A stretch of 64,000 bases of DNA from Saccharomyces mikatae IFO 1815 (lineage: Eukaryota > Ascomycota > Saccharomycetes > Saccharomycetales > Saccharomycetaceae): the NCBI RefSeq assembly GCF_947241705.1, contig NC_079267.1, positions 1,018,501-1,082,500 on the forward strand, written 5' to 3'. Under the pieces are notes generated by a model. The model made no database searches and was not told where the DNA came from. It saw nothing but the letters and a program-made list of their open reading frames with translations. Both the position numbers and the translations under genes were made by a program. Positions 32,392 to 43,526 of the stretch are shown in pieces. Within the stretch, counting starts at the first letter, position 1; the number at the start of each line of letters is the position of its first letter.

Positions 32392-32724
32392 GTCATGCTG
32401 GAATTAATTTGTCATTTTGCTGATAATCGAGACTTCGAATAATTGCCCTCTTTTGTTTCCATTCATATTATTCTTATTCGCTTCGTTTGTTGCTGTTATT
32501 TATTTTTGTTTTGTATTGTTTTGCTTTTTCTTGGGAAAAATGGTTAGCGCCGCCTGAAATAGAAAATTTTACTCAGGGGATACTGATACCGGGGAAGTTG
32601 ATTAATTATATCGGTTCACATTGTGAACAAAATGATGAGAACCAGAAAGAAGAGTACTTTCCCACCTACAAAGCTTTTTTAAATAATCAAATAAAGTAAA
32701 AAAGTTAACAAAAAAACAACAAGA
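32392..32724. other. Intergenic GMC2-YLR446W
   Basis: 333 AT-rich bases with T-rich tracts near 32480-32530. No convincing gene or motif. Confidence 0.55.
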
Positions 32725-34017
32725 ATGACAATTGAAAGCGCAGTGGCTCGAGAATTAGCAAATTTGATTATACCCGCTGACTCAATTGTTAACGTCGTTG
32801 ACCAATTTCAAGAAGAGTTATTATCACGACTTCAGACAAACACAATTTCTATGCTCCCGCAGTGTTTGGTACCGGATGAACGATCACGATGGAACCCAAA
32901 GGATAGGATTCTCGCGATTGATTTCGGTGGAACAAGGTTAAAATTTGCAATAATCTCATTGCCCCAAATTGTCATTGAATATAATGATGCCTTTGAGCTT
33001 ACTTACAACATCGTTGATTCGAATTTTTTTAATCAAATTATCTATACAATATGTACCAGGCTGGCTGCAAATGGTTATATAAAGAGTAAGAATGAAACTT
33101 ACGAAATGCCCAAGTTTTTTGTTTCCGTGACATTCAGTTTTCCTCTAAATTCAAAAGGCGAGGTAGTTGCTATGGGAAAAGGCTTTGTAATGACCAATGC
33201 TCTTCAAGGATCAACGGTGAAACAGCTTATTCAATCGTCCTTTGAACAGATAATATCAGACAATATTGAAGAATTTTTTTGTGCGATGAACGTGTGTGAT
33301 GTAATAAACGACGCAATTGCAGTTTCATTAACAAGCAAGTTTATATGCGAGAGTGATTCAATTTCACTTATAATTGGAACAGGCACAAACGCATGTTTCG
33401 AGGTACCCTATGGATATTTACCACCATTTAAGAAGAATGCCTTGAAGGAAACTTTGCCGTCGAGTTATAATAAGGAAACATTAAATTTCAAACATGTTCT
33501 CATCAATTCTGAAATTGGTTTTGTTGGGAAAAATATCATCTCGTTACAACCATTTGACATTCATGGAGGAATCTCATATGAAATGCCATTAGAATGTGTC
33601 ACTTCCGGTAAGTGGCTCCCTCTTTCGCTAAAAAAAATTCTATTGCAGTATAATATAATCTCCAAAGATTCTACAATAGAATTTAATGGAGAGATGATGT
33701 GCCAATTGGCAGAAAACTCCAACAATATTTGGTTCGAAAACCAGCATTATACGCTGATCTGTCTAATCGCCCGTCTTCTAATCAAAAGAGCTGCATTTTA
33801 CGTTGCTGCAATAGTACAAGCTATTGATATCATCACAGGCTGCAAAAACTATAACTTCATTCATGTTGGCTATGTGGGATCCTTTCTGCACAATTCTGCC
33901 TTTTATCGGGAACAGATAAAACATTATTCCAGCATTGACATTAGGTTGCAATTCTTGAACCACAGTAATCTATTGGGGGCAGCCATAGCTACTTACTTGA
34001 ACAAGTCAGACAAGTGA
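32725..34017 (+). CDS. Hexokinase-like protein of unknown function (YLR446W orthologue)
   Basis: 430 residues (433 in S. cerevisiae as I recall). The fold is that of hexokinase. The phosphate-1 motif DFGGTRLK is at 66-73, a sugar-binding-like TFSFP at 136-140, an Asn-Asp pair NDAIA with candidate catalytic base D196, and the phosphate-2 GTGTN at 218-222. The protein diverges strongly from Hxk1, Hxk2 and Glk1: it is shorter, and the region around the sugar site is rewritten. Whether it phosphorylates glucose is unknown; S. cerevisiae data linking it to replicative or meiotic phenotypes are not decisive. The intact reading frame and preserved motifs argue against a pseudogene. Confidence 0.92.
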   Translation: MTIESAVARELANLIIPADSIVNVVDQFQEELLSRLQTNTISMLPQCLVPDERSRWNPKDRILAIDFGGTRLKFAIISLPQIVIEYNDAFELTYNIVDSNFFNQIIYTICTRLAANGYIKSKNETYEMPKFFVSVTFSFPLNSKGEVVAMGKGFVMTNALQGSTVKQLIQSSFEQIISDNIEEFFCAMNVCDVINDAIAVSLTSKFICESDSISLIIGTGTNACFEVPYGYLPPFKKNALKETLPSSYNKETLNFKHVLINSEIGFVGKNIISLQPFDIHGGISYEMPLECVTSGKWLPLSLKKILLQYNIISKDSTIEFNGEMMCQLAENSNNIWFENQHYTLICLIARLLIKRAAFYVAAIVQAIDIITGCKNYNFIHVGYVGSFLHNSAFYREQIKHYSSIDIRLQFLNHSNLLGAAIATYLNKSDK

Positions 34018-34353
34018 GCTCAATAATACATATTTCTTTCCTCTTACTGCCCCTCAATTTAGTTTCAATTATTCCCAGAGAGCATCGTGATTATGTGCAA
34101 GGAAATAAAAAAACATTGCACTATACTTTGCACTTGTTAGATAATAAACCATCAATATCTTGGCCTTATTTGATTGTGTTATCAGTACTTGCTTGCCTCC
34201 TTTTTTTTGATCTAGAAAATATTCTATTTCTATTTATTTAGTTATATTTATAGTCATATATGGATTTGATTCTAAAAAAAAATGAAAAAAGACAAAACAA
34301 ATCATATAGTTACTAATTTTCTTTGTGTCAAAAGAAAAAGAACATCAAGTCTC
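34018..34353. other. Convergent 3' region YLR446W/VMA6
   Basis: 336 AT-rich bases with several T- and A-tracts. Terminator sequence only, as far as I can see. Confidence 0.55.
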
Positions 34354-35391
34354 TTAATAAACAGAAATATAATTGTTTATTCTTTCTCTTTGATTTTGAG
34401 CAATACATTCAGCTATCCAGGTAATATTCCTAACTTCCTGTTCTTTGGATTTCATCCAGGCCCAAACAGTACTGATGGCAAATTGTTGCGTGAAAGCGTC
34501 TCTACACAACTCCATTTCTAATTGGTAAAAATGATCTTCCAAGTTACCAGTCTCCAAAAATCCTCTATATTCATAGACGTTTGCTAAGGCGGCTCTAACT
34601 CCTTCAAAATCTTGCGCTTGGGCCAAATGGAATGTTGCAAGAGGGTATAACTTACCAATGCTAGGCAACAGGTCACTCTTCAAATCGGGGTCAATATCTG
34701 AACTTTGCAAGGAGTTGAGTGCAATATTGATACTTCTTCTATCAGCTTCAAATCCTAGTAACGTTTGCATACATTCCTTGGCTGGCTCTGGAATCTCTTC
34801 AGTAACGAAATTGTAGAAGTCTTCCAAATAGGCCTTGTACAACTTATTTCTGATAATTTCGATGTTCATGTCGTCTAATTCCTCTGCAGTATCAAAACAG
34901 TTCTTGAAATACGGTGCCAATGGGGTATCCACTAATACGGTCTCGTATAGAGATTCAAGATCAGTAGCGACACTCAATGTAGGCAAAGTATCAAACCACC
35001 CTAGTGGATGACAACGTTGTAAAATTTCACCCTTATCACGGTCATGAATAGTACCCGTAATCATCAATGCTACATTGTCGATCATGTAACCATAAGTAAT
35101 ATAGTCCATGAACTTTTTCGTGGATCCACTAGATTGGTCTCTTATATAGTTGAACTCATGGTACAATTTGCTAGAAGCATATTCTTGAATCAAAGACGTG
35201 GTCAAAGATTCCGAAGAGACAGAGGAAAGAAAATTACCATAATCAGTCGATGATAGTTGTAATTTTAAATCTTCCAATGTATCACATTGTGTTAAGTTGA
35301 TATATTGGTTATTAGATAACAATCCATTTCTGTAGCCTCTTACTACACCTTCAATAAACCCATTGTCAATATTAAAATATACTCCTTCCAT
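34354..35391 (-). CDS. VMA6: V-type ATPase V0 subunit d
   Basis: 345-residue cytoplasmic-facing V0 subunit d, which sits on the c-ring of the vacuolar proton pump and links it to the V1 central stalk. It has no transmembrane segment. Conserved stretches include the N-terminal MEGVYFNIDNGFIEG, DFYNFVTEEI, LGFEADRRSINI and the C-terminal AECIAQNQRERINNYI. Length equals the S. cerevisiae protein. It is convergent with YLR446W. There is no paralogue in yeast, so the assignment is secure. Confidence 0.98.
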   Translation of the reverse strand: MEGVYFNIDNGFIEGVVRGYRNGLLSNNQYINLTQCDTLEDLKLQLSSTDYGNFLSSVSSESLTTSLIQEYASSKLYHEFNYIRDQSSGSTKKFMDYITYGYMIDNVALMITGTIHDRDKGEILQRCHPLGWFDTLPTLSVATDLESLYETVLVDTPLAPYFKNCFDTAEELDDMNIEIIRNKLYKAYLEDFYNFVTEEIPEPAKECMQTLLGFEADRRSINIALNSLQSSDIDPDLKSDLLPSIGKLYPLATFHLAQAQDFEGVRAALANVYEYRGFLETGNLEDHFYQLEMELCRDAFTQQFAISTVWAWMKSKEQEVRNITWIAECIAQNQRERINNYISVY

Positions 35392-36317
35392 CTTCGCAAG
35401 ACTTTAGCAATACGATCTTAACAAAATGCTCTTCTGGTTGCTCTTGATCTTATTCCTGCTATACCTTAAAGGGTTAAGAGGTTTAACTGTTCTTTTGTTT
35501 TTGTAGGATATTGAAGATATTTTATAAATGCGTCACTTTGTACGCGCATATCAGCGCAACAATAGGTGCGCTGAAATCGCTTTATTATACAACACAAGAA
35601 TTCGCTAAATTTGACCCTGATGATAAGAGTGCACTTTGGTGTCTTAATATTCAGGAAGGATGGGCATCTTCCCATCATTCATCATTCATTTCCCTCCTTG
35701 AGATGTATGACAGAATACCGAAATGTGTAATACTTCGGTATCAGTATCTCTATATATGCACCGCTAAGTCATCCTTCCATAAGTTTGATTTTGCCTCATC
35801 TTCCTTACTGATGCTGTCTTCGTATTGAAAAGAAGTTTGTGGGTGAAAGACATACTAACACCCATACATGTTAGATGTATGGGCTTTCGTTTCATTTTAA
35901 TTTTCTCCTGAAATTTTATGGAGGCGCGAACTGAAGGTAGGAGTAGTTACTGTAAATATGCGTCTCTGCCGAATAGTTGCTATGGGGTGGGAGTTACTGA
36001 CGCCCGTCCTCCACGCGGGTGGCGAAAAATGCCTCTTGTTTACGTAGACTCGTTTGCTCTAGGCTGGTCTTCTGCGCAGTGGTTCCGTTCAGGAATGCCT
36101 ACGGTAGAGGGAGCAAATGGGCGGAAACGAGCTTCACTCTGGCTCCAAGCTTGCCCTCCCGCCTTGCATAGTGTGAATGAGATTCTATCAATGCTGTAGG
36201 TGCAAGTACCTGCAATATGGCGATTGATCAAAAGTGTAAAGATAATTTCAAAGCATATCTTCACTTTATTTTGTATTCTTTCTTGAACTTGGAAGAGAAG
36301 CAAATATATTCAACGAA
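35392..36317. other. Intergenic VMA6-RPL6B (divergent promoters)
   Basis: 926 bases. A pair of facing Rap1 sites lies at 35858-35884. A relatively GC-rich stretch follows at about 35920-36170, and the RPL6B leader after that. Two frames of 93-105 codons occur here but lack coding character. Confidence 0.6.
35858..35884. promoter_or_regulatory. Paired inverted Rap1 sites upstream of RPL6B
   Basis: ACACCCATACAT at 35858-35869 matches the ribosomal-protein-gene Rap1 box. Five bases later ATGTATGGG (35875-35883) is the core in opposite orientation. Rap1 recruits Fhl1 and Ifh1 at yeast ribosomal protein promoters. The pair lies about 435 bases upstream of the RPL6B ATG, at the far end of the usual range. 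Confidence 0.8.
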
Positions 36318-37218
<901 letters not shown>

Positions 37219-38264
37219 GAAATTGGACAGAAAAAATTATAATTGATTTAAAAATTGAACTTCAAAGCAAGGAGAATTGATAGAGAATACGTTGATCTGA
37301 AAATACTGCTTGACAATAAAGAAAGGTAAGTGGATATGTAATCTAAATTTAATCCTCTTCTAATTCATTTCCCTATCAACCTTATTTGCACTTTTCTATA
37401 TCCTTCTTTTTGTATCTATAATTTTTTTTTTCTTTTACATAGCAAAATACAAAAAATCATAAATATTAGTATCCAAGGATTCAAAGTTAGATTGTTGTCT
37501 TTTCGGCTATTCCGTTAGGGCACTCTATCGGTACAGCCATTGTGTATTTACAATCTGCACTAACCACATTAAGGCAAATCCGCTCATGAAGAAAAGTCAA
37601 GGTACAATCAAGGTAATATTCTGTGATAATGTACTTCAATTTTTTTGAAATCGCCGTTACACTCGAAACTTTATTACCATTAACGCTATACATGTATGGA
37701 GTAGTAAAGTAGTCAGATTGGTTCATACGACTAGACATCTAGCAGACCGTTACATCGTGAGCTTTAGAGCTTGTTGTGGCAGATGATTTTGTCATTTTTT
37801 CATATAAACCTAGAAAAGTGGGGAGTTTATACTTGGTAAGAACAATTCTCACTAAGACATCGCTACCCATCCAATTTAATCAATCAAAGAATGAGAATAC
37901 TGCATATAATATTATGCTACGTTTTCTCACTATTTTTTCTGCACTCTTATATCCAATTGCCTAGCAAACAAAAAAACTATTTGGTGTATCAAATCAAAAC
38001 TTCCACTTTTATGATAACCTCAGCATAATTAATGTTCCCTATTGCTAATTTGCTCTTTATTTCAACATCTTCTGTTCAAATTAATTCATGCTTTCGATGC
38101 CCTATGTATTTTTTTATCTCATGCCTAAGGCGGCGAAAATTTTAACTGGCGAAGTTGAAAAGGCAAAGGAAGGGCATTGAAAATTTTACCATATTAAATG
38201 AAGTACTTTTCAGTTTTAACTAATGGAGAAACAACGAAAAAGACAACAAAGATACACCTTTAAT
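37219..38264. other. Intergenic RPL6B-FPR4
   Basis: 1046 bases. It holds the RPL6B terminator, a minus-strand ORF listed separately (37487-37738), and the FPR4 promoter, which carries RRPE-like GAAAATTTTA sequences near 38137 and 38179. Confidence 0.55.
37487..37738 (-). CDS. Unrecognised 83-codon ORF (candidate gene)
   Basis: ATG at 37738 to TAA, 83 residues. I do not recognise it and recall no annotated gene at this position in S. cerevisiae. Its composition is balanced rather than AT-driven: five Cys, scattered charged and aromatic residues, and a hydrophobic middle (LKYIITEYYLDCTLTFLHERICLNVV). A TAG stop immediately precedes the ATG and position -3 is T, so the initiation context is weak. 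It reads opposite to both neighbours. It could be a young or orphan gene, a remnant of an older one, or a chance frame. Confidence 0.25.
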   Translation of the reverse strand: MSSRMNQSDYFTTPYMYSVNGNKVSSVTAISKKLKYIITEYYLDCTLTFLHERICLNVVSADCKYTMAVPIECPNGIAEKTTI

Positions 38265-39443
38265 ATGTCTGATATGCTCCCATTGGCTACGTACAGCCTG
38301 AATGTTGAGCCATACTCTCCAACCCCAGCTCTTAACTTCGAAATGCCGGTTACTATTAGAATCACAATGGCGGCCATTGACCCTGAGCCATTTGACGATG
38401 ACAAGAAGCCATCCACTTTAAGAATAATCAAAAGAAACCCTGAACATGGTGATTGTTGCAATCATGATAACGATGACGGCCATGAAGAAAATGAAGAAGA
38501 CAGCGAGGAAGAAGTAGAGGCACCCAAAAAGAGTGTCAAATCAAAAAAAGGCAAAGGTTCTGAGGAAAGTGAATCAGAAGATTCTGAGGATGAAAATGAA
38601 ATGGACGATGAATTTGAAGAATGCGTACTTTTAACTTTATCTCCAAAGGGTCAATTTCAACAAGCTTTGGATATTACCATTGCACCAGAAGAAGACGTCC
38701 AATTCGTCGTTACCGGTTCATACACCATTTCTTTAACTGGTAACTATGTCAAACATCCATTTGACACACCCCTAGAGGACAATTCTTCAGATTCAGATTC
38801 AGATGAAGACGAAGATGACTACGGTGAAGAATCTTCCGATGGAGAAGAAGAAGAGGACGAAGAAGAATTAAGTTCCGGTGATGATGATCTTGATGATCTT
38901 GTGGATGCTAGTGACATTGATAGTCGTCTTGATGAACTAGTCAAAAAGGATGAAAAGAAGAAAACCAACAAAAAGGAGAGCAAGAGGGAACGTGAAGAGG
39001 ATGCGGAGGATGCTGTTCAACCTGCTGAGGTGAAGCAAACAGCCAAAAAAGTCAAAAAAACAGAGTCAGGTAAAGAATCAGAAGAAGACAAATCAAAGCC
39101 AAAACCAAAGACAAAGCTTCTTGAAGGGGGGATCATCATTGAAGATCGTCTCACAGGGAAGGGCCCACATGCCAAGAAGGGTGCCAGAGTTGGGATGAGA
39201 TATGTCGGTAAGTTGAAGAATGGAAAAGTTTTTGATAAAAATACAAAGGGTAAACCTTTTGTCTTTAAGTTAGGTCAAGGCGAGGTCATTAAAGGATGGG
39301 ATATTGGTGTTGCTGGTATGGCTGTCGGTGGTGAACGTAGAATTATCATTCCCGCCCCATACGCCTACGGCAAGCAAGCTTTACCTGGAATTCCAGCCAA
39401 TTCTGAATTGACATTTGATGTTAAATTAGTCTCTATGAAATAA
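38265..39443 (+). CDS. FPR4: Nucleolar FKBP-type prolyl isomerase and histone chaperone
   Basis: 392 residues from the chosen ATG ([12 protein letters not shown]), exactly the remembered length; an in-frame ATG 14 codons upstream is not supported. The N-terminal nucleoplasmin-like domain is interrupted and followed by long Glu/Asp/Ser tracts (about 75-110 and 175-225), then Lys-rich segments. The C-terminal FKBP domain (about 285-392) contains [17 protein letters not shown] and [16 protein letters not shown], which carry the conserved FK506-pocket Tyr, Asp and Trp. Fpr4 isomerises histone H3 prolines and assembles nucleosomes, notably at rDNA. FPR3 is the duplicate. Confidence 0.97.
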   Translation: MSDMLPLATYSLNVEPYSPTPALNFEMPVTIRITMAAIDPEPFDDDKKPSTLRIIKRNPEHGDCCNHDNDDGHEENEEDSEEEVEAPKKSVKSKKGKGSEESESEDSEDENEMDDEFEECVLLTLSPKGQFQQALDITIAPEEDVQFVVTGSYTISLTGNYVKHPFDTPLEDNSSDSDSDEDEDDYGEESSDGEEEEDEEELSSGDDDLDDLVDASDIDSRLDELVKKDEKKKTNKKESKREREEDAEDAVQPAEVKQTAKKVKKTESGKESEEDKSKPKPKTKLLEGGIIIEDRLTGKGPHAKKGARVGMRYVGKLKNGKVFDKNTKGKPFVFKLGQGEVIKGWDIGVAGMAVGGERRIIIPAPYAYGKQALPGIPANSELTFDVKLVSMK

Positions 39444-39724
39444 GGCTTCTAATGCATATTTTTTGATAAGAGTATCTAAAAAACTATATACCATTATCAT
39501 TACTGCTATTATTAATATTATTTTTGAATCTACATGCCCTTTTCTCTTCTGTAGGAGGTTGTTTTTTTGCGACTTATTTCATGATATAGCCGCCCAGCTA
39601 TCTATTTATACACATATAAGTAAAACTCCTAACACAATCATGAAAATAAGTCCCAAGTAGAGTCTGAGCGCTCCAATCAAGATAATTGTGTTCAAAAAAG
39701 ATTCAATATTGTATATAGTTGGTT

Positions 39725-39750
39725 TATATATATATATATATATATATATA
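39725..39750. repeat. (TA)n microsatellite
   Basis: 13 uninterrupted TA dinucleotides downstream of FPR4. It may serve as a 3'-end efficiency element or a nucleosome-depleted tract. Confidence 0.8.
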
Positions 39751-39850
39751 CTTATCTTATGAATAGGGACCATTGATCGTTAGGGACGAGCACATTGTTT
39801 TGTTGAATCTCTTCCAACAGCGCGAGCAAAAGTCAGTCGAGAACAATAAG

Positions 39851-39913
39851 ATGTTGCATACAAGGATTAACCGTGGATTAAGAAACCATTTGAAAGCCAC
39901 CTCAGAAACGTAA
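39851..39913 (+). other. Possible HMG2 upstream ORF
   Basis: ATG followed by 19 codons and TAA, with encoded peptide MLHTRINRGLRNHLKATSET. It ends 155 bases before the HMG2 ATG. The peptide is basic and amphipathic, like a mitochondrial presequence. Whether the HMG2 transcript includes it is unknown. It could be a regulatory upstream ORF or chance. Confidence 0.25.
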
Positions 39914-40068
39914 GCCGCAAATACATCTTAAGGAGGTGTGGTACCAAAGGGAATATTTTTTACGAGCAATTACACCAAGATCCTACGGTGAAGAATCGAT
40001 CCGACTTATATTTATCTAGCCACGTTTTTCTCAAATACGCTCAACAAATTTCCCAAATATAACCTCGG

Positions 40069-43000
40069 ATGTCGCTTCCATTAAAAACCATAATACATTT
40101 GGTAAAACCTTTTGCTTGCACAGCTAGGTTTAGTGCGAGGTATCCAATTCATGTTATTGTCGTTGCTGTTTTATTAAGTGCCGCTGCATACTTATCTGTA
40201 ACGCAATCTTATCTTAATGAATGGAAACTGGACTCCAGCCAGTACTCCACGTATTTAAGCATCAAGCCAGACGAGCTTTTCGAAAAATGTACGCATTACT
40301 ACAGATCTCCCGTGTCCGATACATGGAAACTTCTCAGCTCTAAAGAAGCCGCCGATATTTATACCCCTTTTCATTATTATTTATCCACTATAAATTTTCA
40401 AAGCAAGGACAATTCGACAACATTACCTTCCCTTGATGATGTTATTTATAGTGTAGATTATACCCGATATTTATTGAGTGAGGAGCCAAAGATACCAACT
40501 GAACTGGTGTCTGAGAACGGAACGAAATGGAGGTTGAGGAACAACAGCAATTTTATCCTGGATCTGCATAATATCTACAGAAATTTTGTCAAGCAGTTCT
40601 CCAATAAAACCAGCGAATTTGATCAGTTTGATCTGTTTATTATCTTAGCTGCCTACCTTACCCTTTTTTATACCCTCTGTTGTCTGTTTAATGATATGAG
40701 AAAAATCGGGTCGAAATTTTGGCTAAGCTTTTCTGTTCTTTCAAACTCTGCATGTGCACTATATTTATCACTGTACACCACCCATAGTTTGTTGAAAAAA
40801 CCGGCTTCTTTATTAAGTTTGATTATTGGATTACCATTTATCGTGGTAATTATTGGGTTTAAGCATAAAGTTCGGCTCGCGGCTTTCTCACTACAAAAGT
40901 TCCACAGAACTAGTATTGACAAGAAAATAACAGTAAGCAACATTATTTATGAGGCTATTTTCCAAGAAGGTGCCTATTTGATTCGTGATTACTTATTCTA
41001 TATTAGTTCCTTTATTGGCTGTGCTATTTATGCAAGACACCTTCCCGGATTGGTCAATTTCTGCATTTTGTCTACTTTTATGCTAATTTTCGACTTGGTT
41101 TTGTCTGCTACTTTCTATTCAGCCATACTGTCCATGAAATTAGAAATAAACATTATCCACAGATCCACTCTGATTAGACAAACCTTGGAAGAAGACGGTG
41201 TTATTCCAACGACAGCCGATATTATATATAAGGACGAAACAGCCTCAGAGCCAAATTTCTTAAGATCCAATGTGGCCATACTTTTAGGGAAAGCTTCCGT
41301 CATTGGTCTTCTACTTTTGATCAACCTTTATGTGTTTACAGATAAGTTGAATGCCACAATACTGAACACAGTATATTTTGACTCCACAATTTATTCTTTG
41401 CCAAACTTTATCAATCATAAGGATATTGGTAATCTCAGTAATCAGGTGATCATTTCTGTTTTGCCGAAACAGTATTATACCCCGCTGAAAAAATACCACC
41501 AGATTGAGGATTCCGTCTTAGTTGTAATTGATTCCGTTAGTAATGCTATTCGGGATCAATTTATCAGCAAGTTACTCTTTTTTGCATTCGCAGTCAGTAT
41601 TTCCATTAATATTTATTTGCTAAATGCTGCAAAAATTCATACTGGATACATGAACCTTCAACAACAGCCCAAAAAGATCGAAGACCTTGTTGTGCAAAAC
41701 CCAGCGACATTTGAATTCTCAGAAATCCAAAGTGTACCAGCATCTTCTGAACTAGAAATTTCAATGACTGCGAATGACATATCGGTCTCACAAGAAATTC
41801 AGAATAATGAATGCTTCTACGCTTTAAGTTCCCAGGATGAGCCTATCCGTCCTTTATCGAATTTAGTGGAACTTATGGAAAAAGAACAATTAAAGAACTT
41901 AAACAATACAGAAGTCTCGAATCTTGTAGTAAACGGTAAACTGCCATTATACTCTCTCGAAAAAAAATTAGAGGATACTACACGTGCGGTTTTGGTTAGG
42001 AGAAAAGCGCTTTCTGTCTTGGCTGAATCACCAATTTTAGTTTCCGAAAAATTACCATTCAGAAATTACGATTATGATCGCGTATTTGGTGCCTGTTGTG
42101 AAAACGTTATTGGGTACATGCCTGTGCCAGTCGGTGTAATTGGACCGTTAATTATTGATGGAACATCTTACCACATTCCTATGGCTACTACCGAAGGCTG
42201 TTTAGTTGCGTCGGCTATGCGTGGTTGTAAAGCTATCAATGCTGGTGGTGGTGCAACAACAGTTTTGACCAAGGATGGTATGACTAGAGGTCCAGTTGTT
42301 CGTTTCCCTACTTTGATACGATCGGGGGCATGCAAAATATGGTTAGACTCAGAGGAGGGACAAAACACAATTAAGAAAGCTTTCAATTCTACATCAAGGT
42401 TTGCACGTTTACAACATATTCAAACTTGTTTAGCGGGTGATTTACTTTTCATGAGATTTAGAACAACCACTGGTGATGCAATGGGTATGAACATGATATC
42501 CAAAGGTGTCGAGTACTCATTAAAACAAATGGTTGAAGAGTATGGTTGGGAGGATATGGAAGTTGTATCTGTATCTGGTAATTATTGTACCGATAAAAAA
42601 CCAGCCGCCATTAACTGGATTGAAGGTCGTGGTAAAAGTGTCGTTGCTGAAGCTACTATTCCTGGCGATGTAGTTAAAAACGTTTTAAAGAGCGATGTTG
42701 CTGCATTAGTTGAACTAAACATTTCCAAGAACTTGGTTGGATCTGCAATGGCTGGATCTGTTGGTGGTTTCAATGCACATGCAGCTAATCTGGTCACCGC
42801 GCTTTTCATGGCGTTAGGTCAAGATCCGGCACAGAACGTAGAAAGTTCTAATTGTATAACTCTGATGAAAGAAGTTGACGGAGATTTAAGAATTTCCGTC
42901 TCTATGCCATCTATTGAAGTAGGTACGATTGGTGGGGGGACTGTTTTGGAGCCTCAAGGTGCCATGCTTGATCTTCTTGGGGTTCGTGGTCCTCATCCTA

Positions 43001-43185
43001 CTGAACCTGGAGCAAATGCTAGACAGCTAGCTAGAATAATTGCATGTGCTGTCTTAGCAGGCGAATTGTCTTTGTGCTCCGCACTTGCTGCTGGTCACCT
43101 GGTACAAAGCCACATGGCTCACAATCGTAAAACAAATAAAACCAGTGAACAGCCACTACCAAGTGACAAAGGTCCTTCCCTATAA
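40069..43185 (+). CDS. HMG2: HMG-CoA reductase isozyme 2
   Basis: 1038 residues (1045 in S. cerevisiae as I recall). ER membrane enzyme reducing HMG-CoA to mevalonate with NADPH, the rate-limiting sterol-synthesis step. The N-terminal half has a signal-anchor-like segment near residue 27 and multiple membrane spans including the sterol-sensing region (about 190-520), the part that confers regulated ERAD of Hmg2 through Hrd1. After a variable linker, the catalytic domain starts near 600. Catalytic residues by family comparison are E678 (ENVIGYMP), K843 (DKKPAAINW), D919 (GQDPAQN) and H1015 (QSHMAHN). The tail ends earlier than I remember for S. cerevisiae. HMG1 is the duplicate. Confidence 0.98.
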   Translation: MSLPLKTIIHLVKPFACTARFSARYPIHVIVVAVLLSAAAYLSVTQSYLNEWKLDSSQYSTYLSIKPDELFEKCTHYYRSPVSDTWKLLSSKEAADIYTPFHYYLSTINFQSKDNSTTLPSLDDVIYSVDYTRYLLSEEPKIPTELVSENGTKWRLRNNSNFILDLHNIYRNFVKQFSNKTSEFDQFDLFIILAAYLTLFYTLCCLFNDMRKIGSKFWLSFSVLSNSACALYLSLYTTHSLLKKPASLLSLIIGLPFIVVIIGFKHKVRLAAFSLQKFHRTSIDKKITVSNIIYEAIFQEGAYLIRDYLFYISSFIGCAIYARHLPGLVNFCILSTFMLIFDLVLSATFYSAILSMKLEINIIHRSTLIRQTLEEDGVIPTTADIIYKDETASEPNFLRSNVAILLGKASVIGLLLLINLYVFTDKLNATILNTVYFDSTIYSLPNFINHKDIGNLSNQVIISVLPKQYYTPLKKYHQIEDSVLVVIDSVSNAIRDQFISKLLFFAFAVSISINIYLLNAAKIHTGYMNLQQQPKKIEDLVVQNPATFEFSEIQSVPASSELEISMTANDISVSQEIQNNECFYALSSQDEPIRPLSNLVELMEKEQLKNLNNTEVSNLVVNGKLPLYSLEKKLEDTTRAVLVRRKALSVLAESPILVSEKLPFRNYDYDRVFGACCENVIGYMPVPVGVIGPLIIDGTSYHIPMATTEGCLVASAMRGCKAINAGGGATTVLTKDGMTRGPVVRFPTLIRSGACKIWLDSEEGQNTIKKAFNSTSRFARLQHIQTCLAGDLLFMRFRTTTGDAMGMNMISKGVEYSLKQMVEEYGWEDMEVVSVSGNYCTDKKPAAINWIEGRGKSVVAEATIPGDVVKNVLKSDVAALVELNISKNLVGSAMAGSVGGFNAHAANLVTALFMALGQDPAQNVESSNCITLMKEVDGDLRISVSMPSIEVGTIGGGTVLEPQGAMLDLLGVRGPHPTEPGANARQLARIIACAVLAGELSLCSALAAGHLVQSHMAHNRKTNKTSEQPLPSDKGPSL

Positions 43186-43526
43186 AACCTTAGCATTCTT
43201 ATAACTTTTGTAGTTTACATGGTGATACTTTATATATTGTATTGTCTATTAGCTATCCTGAATCATCTGCATGTAGTAACCAGTTAAACAAAATGACTCT
43301 CGCTATACTAAATCATTCGCTGATGCCGCCTCATCGATCACCTTATACAGCGCTTTTTCAAAGTTTTCCAAAGGAAAAAATGAAAAGTAATGAGCACAAC
43401 AATAGCATATCATGATATATACGGTTATCAAATTAGATTTTCAAGGAGTACTGACGATTCGAGGAATCTTTAACACATTCAACTAAGATTCGCTTGAGAA
43501 CACTGCTGACTCTTTTTCTCAAAACT
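43186..43526. other. Intergenic HMG2-LEU3
   Basis: 341 bases containing the HMG2 terminator and LEU3 promoter, including the Gcn4-like site at 43294. Nothing else is evident. Confidence 0.55.
43294..43300 (+). promoter_or_regulatory. Gcn4-like site upstream of LEU3
   Basis: TGACTCT, one base from the TGACTCA consensus, 233 bases upstream of the LEU3 ATG. LEU3 is under general amino-acid control in S. cerevisiae, which supports the reading. A seven-base match alone is weak. Confidence 0.5.

Larger units (their letters stand above)
39444..40068. other. Intergenic FPR4-HMG2
   Basis: 625 bases with an AT dinucleotide repeat (39725-39750), a 20-codon upstream ORF (39851-39913) and the HMG2 promoter. 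No further gene is visible. Confidence 0.55.

Noticed and set aside
32487-32699. 70-codon ORF upstream of YLR446W
   Set aside because: Begins at a TTG codon rather than ATG, within AT-rich promoter sequence.
35918-36199. 93-codon ORF in the RPL6B promoter
   Set aside because: Lies between the Rap1 sites and the RPL6B start, with unusual Trp/Arg/Gly composition; more likely GC-rich promoter sequence than a gene.
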